Assembly (NCBI GenBank): GCA_944320865.1
Contig: CALUJC010000034.1
Span: 1 to 37,282 of the forward strand
Length of the DNA: 37,282 nt
DNA from: an uncultured Bacteroides sp.
GTDB lineage: Bacteria; Bacteroidota; Bacteroidia; Bacteroidales; Bacteroidaceae
Reading direction: 5' to 3'
This document shows, piece after piece, positions 25,724-33,839 of this stretch (within the stretch, counting starts at the first letter, position 1; each line of letters starts with the position of its first letter). The notes beneath the pieces are model-generated. The model had not been told where the DNA came from. It saw only the letters and a list, made by a program, of their open reading frames with translations, and ran no database searches. Both the position numbers and the translations under genes were made by a program.

Positions 25724-27892
25724 ATGACAACGACAATGAGACAAACTCTTTACCTCCTCCTCGCGCTGCTCTGTGCAGCGCCCCTGCGTGCCCAGCACGC
25801 CGACCCACAGACTTCCGCCGAGACCAGCGAACGCACCCTCTCTGCCGACAGCATCACCACGGGCGATGCCCACATGGACAGCCTCTACCGCTCGCTGCCC
25901 GAGGTGATGGTGACGGGCGAACGCCCCGTGGTGAAAGCCCGCGCCGGGCGGCTGGAGTACGACCTGCCGCGCATCATTGAGAACAAGCCCGTGGACAACA
26001 TTTACGACGCCCTGAAGCAACTGCCCGGCGTGGCCGAGATGAACGGCGGGCTGAGCCTGGGCGCGCGCGGCGTGACCATCGTGCTGGACGGCAAGGTGAC
26101 CAACATGACCACCGAACAGCTCTACACCCTGCTGAAGTCCATGCCCGCCAGCCGCATAGAGCGGGTGGACGTGATGTACAACGCCCCGGCACGCTACCAG
26201 GTGCGCGGCGCCATGATAGACGTGCGCCTGCGCCACCGCATAGGCGACCCCGGCTCGCTGCAGGGCGAGGTCTACGGGCAGTACAACCACCAGCACGAAG
26301 CCTCCTTCCAGGAGCGCGCCTCCTTGCTGTACAATGGCCGTCGGCTCTCTCTCGACTTTCTTTACTCTCACAACCACGGCAAGGGCTACAACACCACCCA
26401 CAAGGAGGCGCGCCACTGGCAGGAGGCCACGGACGAGACCGTCCTCATCGAGAACTTCGAGACAGGCCACAGCCGCAACCACACCCACAGCTTCCGCCTC
26501 GGCTCGGACTACCGGATAGGGGAAAAACATGCCCTCTCCTTCGTGTACAACGGCACCTACTCCACCGACCACTACAACCAGCACACCACCGGTACGCAGA
26601 CCGCCACCAACCTGAGCGGCAGCACCTCGTGGCTGCACAACGGCCGGCTGGACTACGAAGCCCCCATCGGGCTGAAGGCCGGCGCAGAGTTCACCTGGTA
26701 TCGCACCCCCGGCCACCAGCAGCTCAACAGCGAGATGGAGGGCACGCGCCTGGACTTCTACACCACCGACATGCAGCGCATCAACGCCTGGAAGTTCTAC
26801 CTCTCGCAGGAACATGAGCTGAAGAACGGGTGGGGGCTGAACTACGGCGCCATCTACACCACCAGCGTGGACAATTCCTATCAACGATACTATGATAATG
26901 AAGAACGAAGAATGAAGAATGAAGAATTGACGGGAGAACTGCCGCCGGACATGACCTCGCGCCGACGGGAGCAGACGCTGAACCTCTATGCCGGCTTCAA
27001 CAAGAATTTCGGGGAGAAGTGGATGCTGGATGCCTCGCTGGCCGCCGAGCGCTACAAGACGCCCGTGTGGAACGAATGGGACGTCTACCCCGTGGTGAAC
27101 CTGACGTATATGCCTTCGCAGAGCCACATCCTGCAACTGTCCTTCAGCAGCGACAAGGAATATCCGGAGTATTGGGCGGTGCAGAATGCCGTGTCCTACC
27201 TGGGCGGCGGCTACTCCGAGATACAGGGCAATCCCCTGCTGAAGCCTGCCAAGGACTACCAGGTGGCGCTGCAATACATCCTGCAGTCGAAGTACATCTT
27301 CGCCTTCTTCTTTGACCACAACAAGGACAAGTCCATGCAGACCCTCTACCAGTCGCCCGAGCGCTTGCTGGAGATATACAAGTTCCTCAACTTCGACTTC
27401 CGCCAGCAGGCAGGCGTGCAGGCCTCCGTCCCCTTCAAGGCAGGCAAGTGGCTCGATTCGCGCCTCACGCTGATGGGTATGTGGCTGCGCGACAAGGATT
27501 CCGACTTCTACGACCTGCCCTTCGACCGCCGCTCGTGGGCCGGCATCGCCGTGCTCAACGCCACCTTCACGCTGCCCACCAAGCCCGACCTTAGCCTCAT
27601 GCTCAACGGCTTCTGCCAGACCGGAGCCATACAGGGCACCTTCGACCTGCCCACGAGCGGCAACCTCGACCTCACCCTGCGCTATGCCTTTGCCCGGGGG
27701 AATTGCATCCTTTCCGCCTGGTGCAAGGACATCTTCGAGACACAAGGCATCGACCCGCAGATACGCTACGGCCGCCAGTGGGTCACCAACGACTATTCCT
27801 GCTTCCGCTCCCTGGGCCTGTCCTTCACCTGGAAGTTCGGCGGCTACAAGGAGAAGAAGCGTGAAGGCGTGGACACTTCGCGCTTCAAGTGA
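25724..27892 (+). CDS. TonB-type outer-membrane beta-barrel protein
   Basis: This 722-residue outer-membrane protein has a signal peptide (LYLLLALLCAAPLRAQ), a short spacer with LPEVMVTGE at 59-66, which resembles the segment leading into a TonB plug, a plug-like domain to about 170 (NIYDALKQLPGVAEMNGGLS, then VTIVLDGKVTNMTTEQLYTL), and a C-terminal barrel of the outer-membrane beta-barrel type 3 family ending FGGYKEKKREGVDTSRFK. The N-terminal carboxypeptidase-regulatory domain common in Bacteroidetes relatives is missing. It probably imports or binds a ligand (inference; no SusD-like partner is adjacent). It is divergent from the kinase-regulator pair. A second ATG 12 nt downstream is also possible. 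Residues about 392-403 come from an A-rich inserted segment. Confidence 0.87.
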   Translation: MTTTMRQTLYLLLALLCAAPLRAQHADPQTSAETSERTLSADSITTGDAHMDSLYRSLPEVMVTGERPVVKARAGRLEYDLPRIIENKPVDNIYDALKQLPGVAEMNGGLSLGARGVTIVLDGKVTNMTTEQLYTLLKSMPASRIERVDVMYNAPARYQVRGAMIDVRLRHRIGDPGSLQGEVYGQYNHQHEASFQERASLLYNGRRLSLDFLYSHNHGKGYNTTHKEARHWQEATDETVLIENFETGHSRNHTHSFRLGSDYRIGEKHALSFVYNGTYSTDHYNQHTTGTQTATNLSGSTSWLHNGRLDYEAPIGLKAGAEFTWYRTPGHQQLNSEMEGTRLDFYTTDMQRINAWKFYLSQEHELKNGWGLNYGAIYTTSVDNSYQRYYDNEERRMKNEELTGELPPDMTSRRREQTLNLYAGFNKNFGEKWMLDASLAAERYKTPVWNEWDVYPVVNLTYMPSQSHILQLSFSSDKEYPEYWAVQNAVSYLGGGYSEIQGNPLLKPAKDYQVALQYILQSKYIFAFFFDHNKDKSMQTLYQSPERLLEIYKFLNFDFRQQAGVQASVPFKAGKWLDSRLTLMGMWLRDKDSDFYDLPFDRRSWAGIAVLNATFTLPTKPDLSLMLNGFCQTGAIQGTFDLPTSGNLDLTLRYAFARGNCILSAWCKDIFETQGIDPQIRYGRQWVTNDYSCFRSLGLSFTWKFGGYKEKKREGVDTSRFK
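26898..26931 (+). repeat. A-rich simple-sequence segment inside the barrel gene
   Basis: About 34 nt of GAAGAAT-type repeats stand in a very GC-rich coding region and encode NEERRMKNEELT. Positions 26908-26931 match 23 of 24 nt of the response-regulator start region (complement of 23889-23912). The reading frame is kept. Confidence 0.75.
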
Positions 27893-27958
27893 CGCGTACT
27901 TGCGATAAAATGCGACTTATTTTTTTGTCAGGCAGATACAAGTAAGGCGGATATTGAT

Positions 27959-27966
27959 TAATTTTG
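27959..27966 (+). promoter_or_regulatory. -7 element for the yitT-family gene
   Basis: TAATTTTG matches TAnnTTTG. Transcription would start near 27974, just before the hairpin at 27984. No good -33 element is visible. Confidence 0.45.
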
Positions 27967-27983
27967 CCGCGTTTTTATGGGAA

Positions 27984-28017
27984 GGCAGAGTGTGTGCATT
28001 TTGACACACACTCTGCC
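27984..28017 (+). promoter_or_regulatory. Perfect 13-bp hairpin in the yitT leader
   Basis: GGCAGAGTGTGTG (27984-27996) and its exact complement (28005-28017) enclose an 8-nt loop, 31 nt before the ATG. An outer 11-nt inverted repeat, TTTTTTGTCAG (27921-27931) with CTGACAAAAAA (28026-28036), surrounds it. No T-run follows the inner stem, so it is more likely a 5' mRNA structure or an operator than a terminator. Confidence 0.7.
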
Positions 28018-28048
28018 CCTGCTATCTGACAAAAAATCTATTAGGAAT

Positions 28049-28939
28049 ATGGAAAAAACTGTGACCCTCCCTACGCGGCAAAATGCCCTGCGGGAACTGA
28101 AGGATTACTTCATGATTGCCTTGGGAATGATTCTCTATGGCATAGGCTGGACTGTATTTTTGTTGCCCAATGACATCACTACGGGCGGCGTGCCGGGCAT
28201 TGCTTCTATTGTATATTTTGCTACAGGGTTGCCGGTGCAGTATGTCTATTTTTCAGTCAATGTATTTCTTCTGATTTTGGCTATATGGCAATTAGGGTGG
28301 AAGTTCAGTATCAAGACGGTGTTTGCCGTGTTTACATTGACATTCTTTCTTTCTGTCATCCAGCAATTGACACAGGGATTGGAACTTCTTCACGACCAAC
28401 CTTTTATGGCCTGCGTGCTGGGAGCTTCATTTTGCGGCAGCGGCATCGGCATAGCTTTTTCATCCAACGGCAGTACGGGTGGCACAGACATCATTGCCGC
28501 CATTATCAACAAGTATAGGGACATTACGTTAGGTAAGGTGATGCTGATATGCGACCTTATCATCATATCGTCCAGCTACTTTGTGTTGAAGGATTGGGAG
28601 AAGGTGGTGTACGGATATGTCACTCTATATATATGCAGCTTTGTGCTGGACCAAGTGGTAAACAGTGCGCGCCAATCGGTGCAGTTCTTTATCATTACCA
28701 ATAAGTATGAAGAGATAGGCCATGCTATCAATCTGTATCCGCATCGGGGTGTGACTGTCATCAATGCTACGGGTTTTTATTCCGGGAAGGAGCAAAAGAT
28801 GCTGTTTGTCTTAGCCAAGAAGCGGGAGTCAAGCATCATCTTCCGGCTGATAAAGGATGTTGACCCCCATGCCTTTGTGTCGCAAAGTGCAGTTATCGGT
28901 GTTTACGGCGAAGGATTTGATAAAATCAAGGTGAAATAA
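28049..28939 (+). CDS. YitT-family membrane protein (DUF161/DUF2179)
   Basis: This 296-residue protein has about five to six N-terminal membrane helices (MIALGMILYGIGWTVFLLPN, with GGVPGIASIVYFATGLPV; GSGIGIAFSSNGSTGGTDII), the typical YitT pattern, and a C-terminal DUF2179 domain from about 215 (SVQFFIITNKYEEIGHAINL, then RGVTVINATGFYSGKEQKML). The family is widespread with no settled function; a transporter role is suspected. The frame runs upstream to 27977, but that part crosses the leader hairpin, and the ATG at 28049 gives a normal N-terminus. Base composition is more A/T-rich than the preceding gene. It converges on the DUF3256-like gene with a 10-bp gap and no visible terminator. Confidence 0.9.
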   Translation: MEKTVTLPTRQNALRELKDYFMIALGMILYGIGWTVFLLPNDITTGGVPGIASIVYFATGLPVQYVYFSVNVFLLILAIWQLGWKFSIKTVFAVFTLTFFLSVIQQLTQGLELLHDQPFMACVLGASFCGSGIGIAFSSNGSTGGTDIIAAIINKYRDITLGKVMLICDLIIISSSYFVLKDWEKVVYGYVTLYICSFVLDQVVNSARQSVQFFIITNKYEEIGHAINLYPHRGVTVINATGFYSGKEQKMLFVLAKKRESSIIFRLIKDVDPHAFVSQSAVIGVYGEGFDKIKVK

Positions 28940-28949
28940 GGCGGATATG

Positions 28950-29606
28950 CTACTGGTGCCGGGGGACAAACTTTCCTCCATGCCAATCATAGATTAACGC
29001 GCGGCGGATGAACGGTTTCAGTTTGTCTGCCGCTTCTTTTTCCAGATAAGCAGGTGTGTCATAAATGAATGTCAGGGTACGGTTATCCGGCGAAAGGGTA
29101 ATGCGTACCAGGTTCATGTCTGCACGCTGGATGGCATCGCGGTAATGGAAAGTTTCCACCGAGTCGGGTTTGGGCATCAGAAAGTCCTCTGCTTGTGGTG
29201 GAGCAGGGAGATATTGTTCTGTGGGGAGAACCTTCCATTCGGTGGAGTAGAAGCGGACGTCACTGTCGCATGCTCCCCCGCATACAGTGGAAACGGTGCA
29301 GATAATCCGTGCAGTGTCAGTCTCCAGGGGGAGGACTTTCATTTGCCATGTGCTTCTTGCAGTCATGTCGATGGCTATGTAGTCGGGAGACAGGTGGGTC
29401 ATTTCCGAGCGGGTACCGAAGCGGTTGGTTACCTGGGCCCGCATGTGGCTGTCCAGAAAGTCTATGCAGTCTGCCCGGTTTACTTCGGTGAGTAAAGGGA
29501 GTATGGAGTCGGGCATTTGCACAAAAAGCGTGCGTGCCTCTTGGGCTTCTGCCCGGTTGAAGGGCAGAAGCGTGAAGAACAGGAAGGGGATGAGTCGTAG
29601 TTTCAT
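28950..29606 (-). CDS. Secreted protein, probably DUF3256 family
   Basis: This 218-residue protein has a signal peptide (LIPFLFFTLLPFNRAEAQ). It includes LFVQMPDSILPLLTEVNRAD, CIDFLDSHMRAQVTNRFG and the cysteine-containing ICTVSTVCGGACDSDVRFYS, features I associate with the Bacteroidales family DUF3256, although I could not search. The function is unknown. It lies 22 bp after the MalY/PatB-type aminotransferase in the same direction and ends the nine-gene - strand run. The upstream-extended frame to 29669 lies inside the aminotransferase gene, so the ATG at 29606 is preferred. Confidence 0.78.
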   Translation of the reverse strand: MKLRLIPFLFFTLLPFNRAEAQEARTLFVQMPDSILPLLTEVNRADCIDFLDSHMRAQVTNRFGTRSEMTHLSPDYIAIDMTARSTWQMKVLPLETDTARIICTVSTVCGGACDSDVRFYSTEWKVLPTEQYLPAPPQAEDFLMPKPDSVETFHYRDAIQRADMNLVRITLSPDNRTLTFIYDTPAYLEKEAADKLKPFIRRALIYDWHGGKFVPRHQ

Positions 29607-29628
29607 TGTGGGTAGAATCCGGTTTTGT

Positions 29629-30798
29629 TTAGCGTACCATTGATTGTGCAAAGTACTGGAAGCGTTCAAGTCCTTCGCGCAGCACGCTGCGCGGGCAGGC
29701 TATGTTCCAGCGGAGGAAGCCTTCACCTTCAGGGCCGTACATGGCACCCGGATTGAGGCAAAGCTTGGCTTCTTCCACCAGGCAGTCATTCAGTTCTTGC
29801 GAAGGCATGCCTGTGGCGCGGCAATCCATCCATACCAGGTAGGTGCCTTCCAGCTTGACGAGGGGAAATTGCGGCAGGTGCTCCTGGTAGAACTCGGTCA
29901 TGCAGGTGTAGTTGCCGTGCAGGTAGTGGAGAAGCTGGTCGAGCCACTCTTCGCCCTCGTTGTAGGCGGCTATGGTGGCCAGCACGCCGAAGGGGTTGAC
30001 GTCGCACACCTCGTTGTCGTTGATGGCGCGGTTGATGCGGCGGTATAGGTCGGGGGCGGGCGTCACGATGTTGGCTATCTGCAGGCCGGCTATGTTGAAG
30101 GCCTTGCTGGGCGAGATGCAGGCAATGGCCCGGTGTGTCCACTCCTCGCCGAGGCTGAGGAAAGGCGTGTAGGCATATCCGGGCATGGTGAGCTCGCAAT
30201 GTATTTCGTCGGATACCACCGTCACGTCGTGCCGATGGCAGATGTCGCCCACGCGCTTCAGCTCTTCGGGTGTCCACACCCGTCCGGCGGGATTGTGCGG
30301 ATTGCACAGCAGCAGCACCCGCGTGCGTGGGTCGGAGGCTTTCTGCTCCAGGTCTTCATAATTCATGCGGTACGTGTTGCCCTCCAGCACCAGCGGGTTG
30401 GAGATGCAGACGCAGCCGCTGTTGCGTATGGACGAGTAGAAGCAGTTGTACACCGGGCCTTGCACCAGCACACCGTCGCCCGGGCGCGTCAAGGCTTTGA
30501 GGATGGCGGAGATAGCGGGCACTACGCCCGAGGTATAAATCACTTCCTCCCGGCGGATGTCCCACCCGTGGCGGCGATTGAACCAGTTGCTCAGGGCCGT
30601 GTAGTATTCGTCGGGCACGCGTGTGTAGCCGAAGATGCCGTGAGCTACCCTGCGTTGCAGGGCGTCGACGATGGGTTGCGCGGTGCGGAAGTCCATGTCG
30701 GCCACCCACATGGGTAGTACCTGGTCGTTGGGCATGCTGTCCCACTTCTCGCAATTAGTTCCCCGGCGGGGGGTGATGGTGTCGAAATCGTATGTCAT
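29629..30798 (-). CDS. MalY/PatB-type aminotransferase (C-S lyase)
   Basis: This 389-residue fold-type I PLP enzyme of the MalY/PatB family, mostly cystathionine beta-lyases, cleaves C-S bonds to give homocysteine or thiols, pyruvate and ammonia. Features are MWVADMDFRTAQPIVDAL at the N-terminus, NPHNPAGRVW at 166-175, SDEIHCEL with the PLP-ring Asp, CISPSKAFNIAGLQ with Lys232 as the Schiff-base lysine, and a C-terminal RWNIACPRSVL with the carboxylate-binding Arg. Length is normal. A role in methionine synthesis or cysteine breakdown is likely but not decided by sequence. It is 49 bp after the PHP gene and 22 bp before the DUF3256-like gene. Confidence 0.9.
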   Translation of the reverse strand: MTYDFDTITPRRGTNCEKWDSMPNDQVLPMWVADMDFRTAQPIVDALQRRVAHGIFGYTRVPDEYYTALSNWFNRRHGWDIRREEVIYTSGVVPAISAILKALTRPGDGVLVQGPVYNCFYSSIRNSGCVCISNPLVLEGNTYRMNYEDLEQKASDPRTRVLLLCNPHNPAGRVWTPEELKRVGDICHRHDVTVVSDEIHCELTMPGYAYTPFLSLGEEWTHRAIACISPSKAFNIAGLQIANIVTPAPDLYRRINRAINDNEVCDVNPFGVLATIAAYNEGEEWLDQLLHYLHGNYTCMTEFYQEHLPQFPLVKLEGTYLVWMDCRATGMPSQELNDCLVEEAKLCLNPGAMYGPEGEGFLRWNIACPRSVLREGLERFQYFAQSMVR

Positions 30799-30847
30799 AG
30801 TCAGTATTCTTTTTTAAGGATATATGCGAGGATTCCGGGGGAGGGAT

Positions 30848-31633
30848 TTATACCCTCATTCGCAACGTGTCCGTCACCTTTATCTTCAGCTCCTTCAGTT
30901 CCCGGAGGGCGCGGTTGTAGTAGGTGTCGGTCTCCAGGTCGTGGTTGTTGTGCGCGTCGAGCCCGATGATGGCGGTGCAGCCTTCGTTGGCGGCGATGTG
31001 CCAGAAGTCGGGGCAGGGGTAGGAGGTGAGGCCGTGGGCTTCGTTGTAGGCCACGTAGCCTATGTTGTACTCCAGCGGGATGTTCAGGCGCGCGGCGGCG
31101 CGGCAGATGTGGCGTGCCGTCAAGGTGCAGTGGCGGTCCCACTCGGGGTAGGAGCGCATGAACAGGTCCGGATGGGCAAGGCAACAGTATATGCCGGTCT
31201 CCATGCCTTCGATGGCGCTTTCCTCGTATAGGTCGAGCATGTCGCGGTCGGTGGTGTGGTGGCCGAAGTAGGGGAATTTCTCATCGGTGTGGTAGAAGTG
31301 GTTGCCGAAGATGATGTAGTCCAGCCCGTATTCCTTGATTTGTTCTTTGAGCCAGTGCATGTACTCGGGGAAGTACTCACATTCCAGTCCTATCTTTATC
31401 TGGATGCGGTCTTGGTACTTGTCGCGCAGGGCACGCAGGCTTTCCACGTATCCGGGCAGTTCATCGGGCAGCATGCGCATGTCGGCCACATAGTCGGTGC
31501 GGTACTTCCACGGGGTGTGTTCCGAGAAACCTAATACGTCATAACCGCCTTTGAGGGCACTCAGCACGTATTCTTCGTCAGTGCCCGTGGCGTGCAGGCA
31601 GCGGGTGGTATGGGTGTGATAATTTCTTTTCAT
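30848..31633 (-). CDS. PHP-domain phosphoesterase (histidinol-phosphatase type)
   Basis: This 261-residue PHP phosphoesterase has the metal-binding HTHT at 6-9 (NYHTHTTRCLH), GFSEHTPW, GLECEYFPE, GNHFYH, LAHPDLF and the closing GLDAHNNHDLE, a complete HisK-like site set. It could make histidinol from histidinol phosphate, but no other his genes are nearby, so another sugar or nucleotide phosphate is possible. It overlaps the 5-formyl-THF cyclo-ligase stop by 4 nt (ATGA), which means coupled translation. Confidence 0.87.
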   Translation of the reverse strand: MKRNYHTHTTRCLHATGTDEEYVLSALKGGYDVLGFSEHTPWKYRTDYVADMRMLPDELPGYVESLRALRDKYQDRIQIKIGLECEYFPEYMHWLKEQIKEYGLDYIIFGNHFYHTDEKFPYFGHHTTDRDMLDLYEESAIEGMETGIYCCLAHPDLFMRSYPEWDRHCTLTARHICRAAARLNIPLEYNIGYVAYNEAHGLTSYPCPDFWHIAANEGCTAIIGLDAHNNHDLETDTYYNRALRELKELKIKVTDTLRMRV

Positions 31634-32175
31634 TGCAGGGTTATGATTTCGTCCATGCGGATGTCGTGTGCATCCGCAGGAACTGTGTTGACTAATTGAT
31701 AGGGGAAGCAGATGCCAATCTTGTAGGCCCGTGTCAGGCCGGGCAACAGACGGTCATAATAGCCTTTGCCCCGGCCCAAGCGGTTGCCCTGTAGGTCGAA
31801 CGCCACACCGGGCACCACGGCCAGGTCGATGGAGGCATAGTCGGTAAAGTCCGTACCTATGGGTTCGGCTATGCCGTAGCGTCCCAACGCCAGCTCGGTG
31901 GTGTTGGAACACTGGCGCAGTAGCAGTCCGTCGCCAGCAACCACGGGCAACAGTATCCGTTTCACTCCACTCCACCGGCCGATGAAGGCGTGCGTGTCTA
32001 CCTCGTCGGGTAGCGAGTGGTACAGCAACACGGTCTGTGCGGCGCGGAAGGCGGGATGTGCTTCGAGGACAGCCAATATTTCAGCCGATTGTGCACTCTG
32101 CCAGGCGGAAGATTTGTGCAGGTTCTTCAAGGAAGCTATTTGCCTGCGCAATTCTTTTTTCTTTTCCGTTGCCAT
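31630..32175 (-). CDS. 5-formyltetrahydrofolate cyclo-ligase
   Basis: This 181-residue enzyme converts 5-formyl-THF to 5,10-methenyl-THF with ATP and so recycles folate. The family signature PGVAFDLQGNRLGRGKGYYD lies at 122-141. The N-terminus MATEKKKELRRQIASLK matches the usual first helix, so the start at 32175 is well supported even though it lies 95 nt inside the S41 peptidase gene. It overlaps the next gene by 4 nt. Confidence 0.92.
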   Translation of the reverse strand: MATEKKKELRRQIASLKNLHKSSAWQSAQSAEILAVLEAHPAFRAAQTVLLYHSLPDEVDTHAFIGRWSGVKRILLPVVAGDGLLLRQCSNTTELALGRYGIAEPIGTDFTDYASIDLAVVPGVAFDLQGNRLGRGKGYYDRLLPGLTRAYKIGICFPYQLVNTVPADAHDIRMDEIITLQ

Positions 32176-33826
32176 CTGTTTCCTCCGTGGTTAATTCGTC
32201 ATCAGGGGCTTTTGGGAAGGCTTCGCCTTTTTCCAGGATGTCCAGTGCTTTTTGCACCGTGGCATCGCTTTGGTTAATGTAGCGTATGTATTCTTCCTGT
32301 CCCAACATGTTGTAAATGATATTGCCATACAAATTCCGTTCCAGCAGCTGGCGCGACTTGCTGATGAGCAGGTTACGGCGTTTCACGCCTTTCGAGCTGG
32401 CGTAGCGGATGAACTGTTCCATAATGCCTTGTTTTTTCAGATATTCCAGCAAGCTTTCTTCGTCCTTGTATTCATTCAGCTTAGCGCGGTTGCGGTCGGT
32501 GTACTGGAAGCTGAATTGCAGAATCAGCCCTTTGTTGCTCACTTCTATCAGGTAGGAGGTGACGCCTGTGGTGTCTTGCGGCACGAAGATGTCCGGCATG
32601 ATGCCGCCTCCGCCATATACGGGGCGTCCCAGGCTGGTGGAGTATCGCAGGTTTTCGTCCAGCTTGATGCTGTCTTTGTAGAAAAATTCGCCATGTTCGT
32701 AGCGGGTTATCCAGTCCATCTCATACTTGCTGTTCTGTCCGCTTTCGTAGGGGCGCTGGATGCAACGGCCCGACGGGGTGTAGTAGCGTGCGATGGTGAG
32801 GCGGATGGCCGACCCGTCGCTGAAGTCGATGGGCTGTTGCACCAGTCCCTTGCCGAAGGAACGGCGCCCTACGATGGTACCCCGGTCGTTGTCTTGTATG
32901 GCACCGGCGAAGATTTCGCTGGCCGATGCCGACTCTTCATTCACCAGCACCACCAGCGGCGTCTGCTGGCAGCTGCCTGTGCCGTTGGCATACTCCTCCA
33001 TGCGGGGATATTTGCGTCCCTTGGTGTAAACTATGAGTTTGCCTTCGGGCAAGAACTCGTTTACCATGCGTGTGGCCGCCTCCATGTAGCCGCCCGTGTT
33101 GCCGCGCAGGTCTATGATGAGGCCTTTGCACTGCTGGTGGTTCAGCTGGGCGATGGCATTGAGCAGTTCCACGTGGGTGGTGCGCCCGAACTTGCTGACC
33201 ATGATGTAGCCGAAGTTGTCGTTCAGCATGTAGGCCGCGTCGATGGTGTTCTGCGGGATGTCGCCGCGGACGATGGTAAAGTCCAGCAGTTCTTTTTCAG
33301 TGGCACGCTTGATGCCCAGTTTCACCTCGCTGCCCTTGGGGCCTTTCAGGTGGCGCATGGCCTTTTCGTTGGTCAGCCCCTTGCCTACGAAGAGGCTGTC
33401 GTCTACCATCACGATGCGGTCTCCGGCCATGACACCTACTTTTTCGGCAGGGCCGCCGGCTACCACGTTGTTCACGTGTATTGTGTCTTGCTGTATGGTG
33501 AACTGGATGCCCACGCCGCTAAAGCTGCCTTCCAGTTCGGAGTTCACTTCTTCCAGGTTTTGCGCAGGAATGTAGACGGAGTGGGGGTCCAGCTCGGCCA
33601 ATATTTGCGGCATGGCCTTTTCCACCAGGTCTGTCATATTTACGGTGTCTACATACTGGTCATCGATGATGCGCAACAAGGCATTCAGTTTGTTGGATGA
33701 GCCGTTGATGATGCCCAGTTTGTTGCCTCCGTAATGCTTGGCATAGAAGGTGCCAATCAATATGCCTGCCACTACACAGACTGCGATGATAAGTGGCATG
33801 AAGCGGGATGCATTGGAATTGCTCAT
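32081..33826 (-). CDS. S41 C-terminal processing peptidase (CtpA-like)
   Basis: This 581-residue membrane-anchored protease has one N-terminal helix (about 10-27), a PDZ domain (about 100-185, FSGVGIQFTIQQDTIHVNNV) and the S41 catalytic core: LIIDLRGNTGGYMEAATRM, VLVNEESASASEIFAGAIQD with the probable nucleophile Ser301, and GRRSFGKGLVQ with Lys326. It trims or degrades periplasmic proteins from the C-terminus. The last 30 residues (KEKRIAQANSFLEEPAQIFR and on) are encoded inside the cyclo-ligase gene in another frame and look unlike the preceding acidic end (DDELTTEETDGNG). An ancestral stop may have been lost. It is 13 bp after the dCMP deaminase gene. Confidence 0.93.
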   Translation of the reverse strand: MSNSNASRFMPLIIAVCVVAGILIGTFYAKHYGGNKLGIINGSSNKLNALLRIIDDQYVDTVNMTDLVEKAMPQILAELDPHSVYIPAQNLEEVNSELEGSFSGVGIQFTIQQDTIHVNNVVAGGPAEKVGVMAGDRIVMVDDSLFVGKGLTNEKAMRHLKGPKGSEVKLGIKRATEKELLDFTIVRGDIPQNTIDAAYMLNDNFGYIMVSKFGRTTHVELLNAIAQLNHQQCKGLIIDLRGNTGGYMEAATRMVNEFLPEGKLIVYTKGRKYPRMEEYANGTGSCQQTPLVVLVNEESASASEIFAGAIQDNDRGTIVGRRSFGKGLVQQPIDFSDGSAIRLTIARYYTPSGRCIQRPYESGQNSKYEMDWITRYEHGEFFYKDSIKLDENLRYSTSLGRPVYGGGGIMPDIFVPQDTTGVTSYLIEVSNKGLILQFSFQYTDRNRAKLNEYKDEESLLEYLKKQGIMEQFIRYASSKGVKRRNLLISKSRQLLERNLYGNIIYNMLGQEEYIRYINQSDATVQKALDILEKGEAFPKAPDDELTTEETDGNGKEKRIAQANSFLEEPAQIFRLAECTIG

Positions 33827-33839
33827 ACGTAGTTAGTGA

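Noticed and set aside
25667-27745. 692-residue - strand open frame opposite the barrel gene
   Set aside because: Its Val/Gly/His-rich low-complexity protein mirrors the barrel codons, and it runs through the tandem array. The + strand gene has a signal peptide, plug and barrel features and a good promoter.
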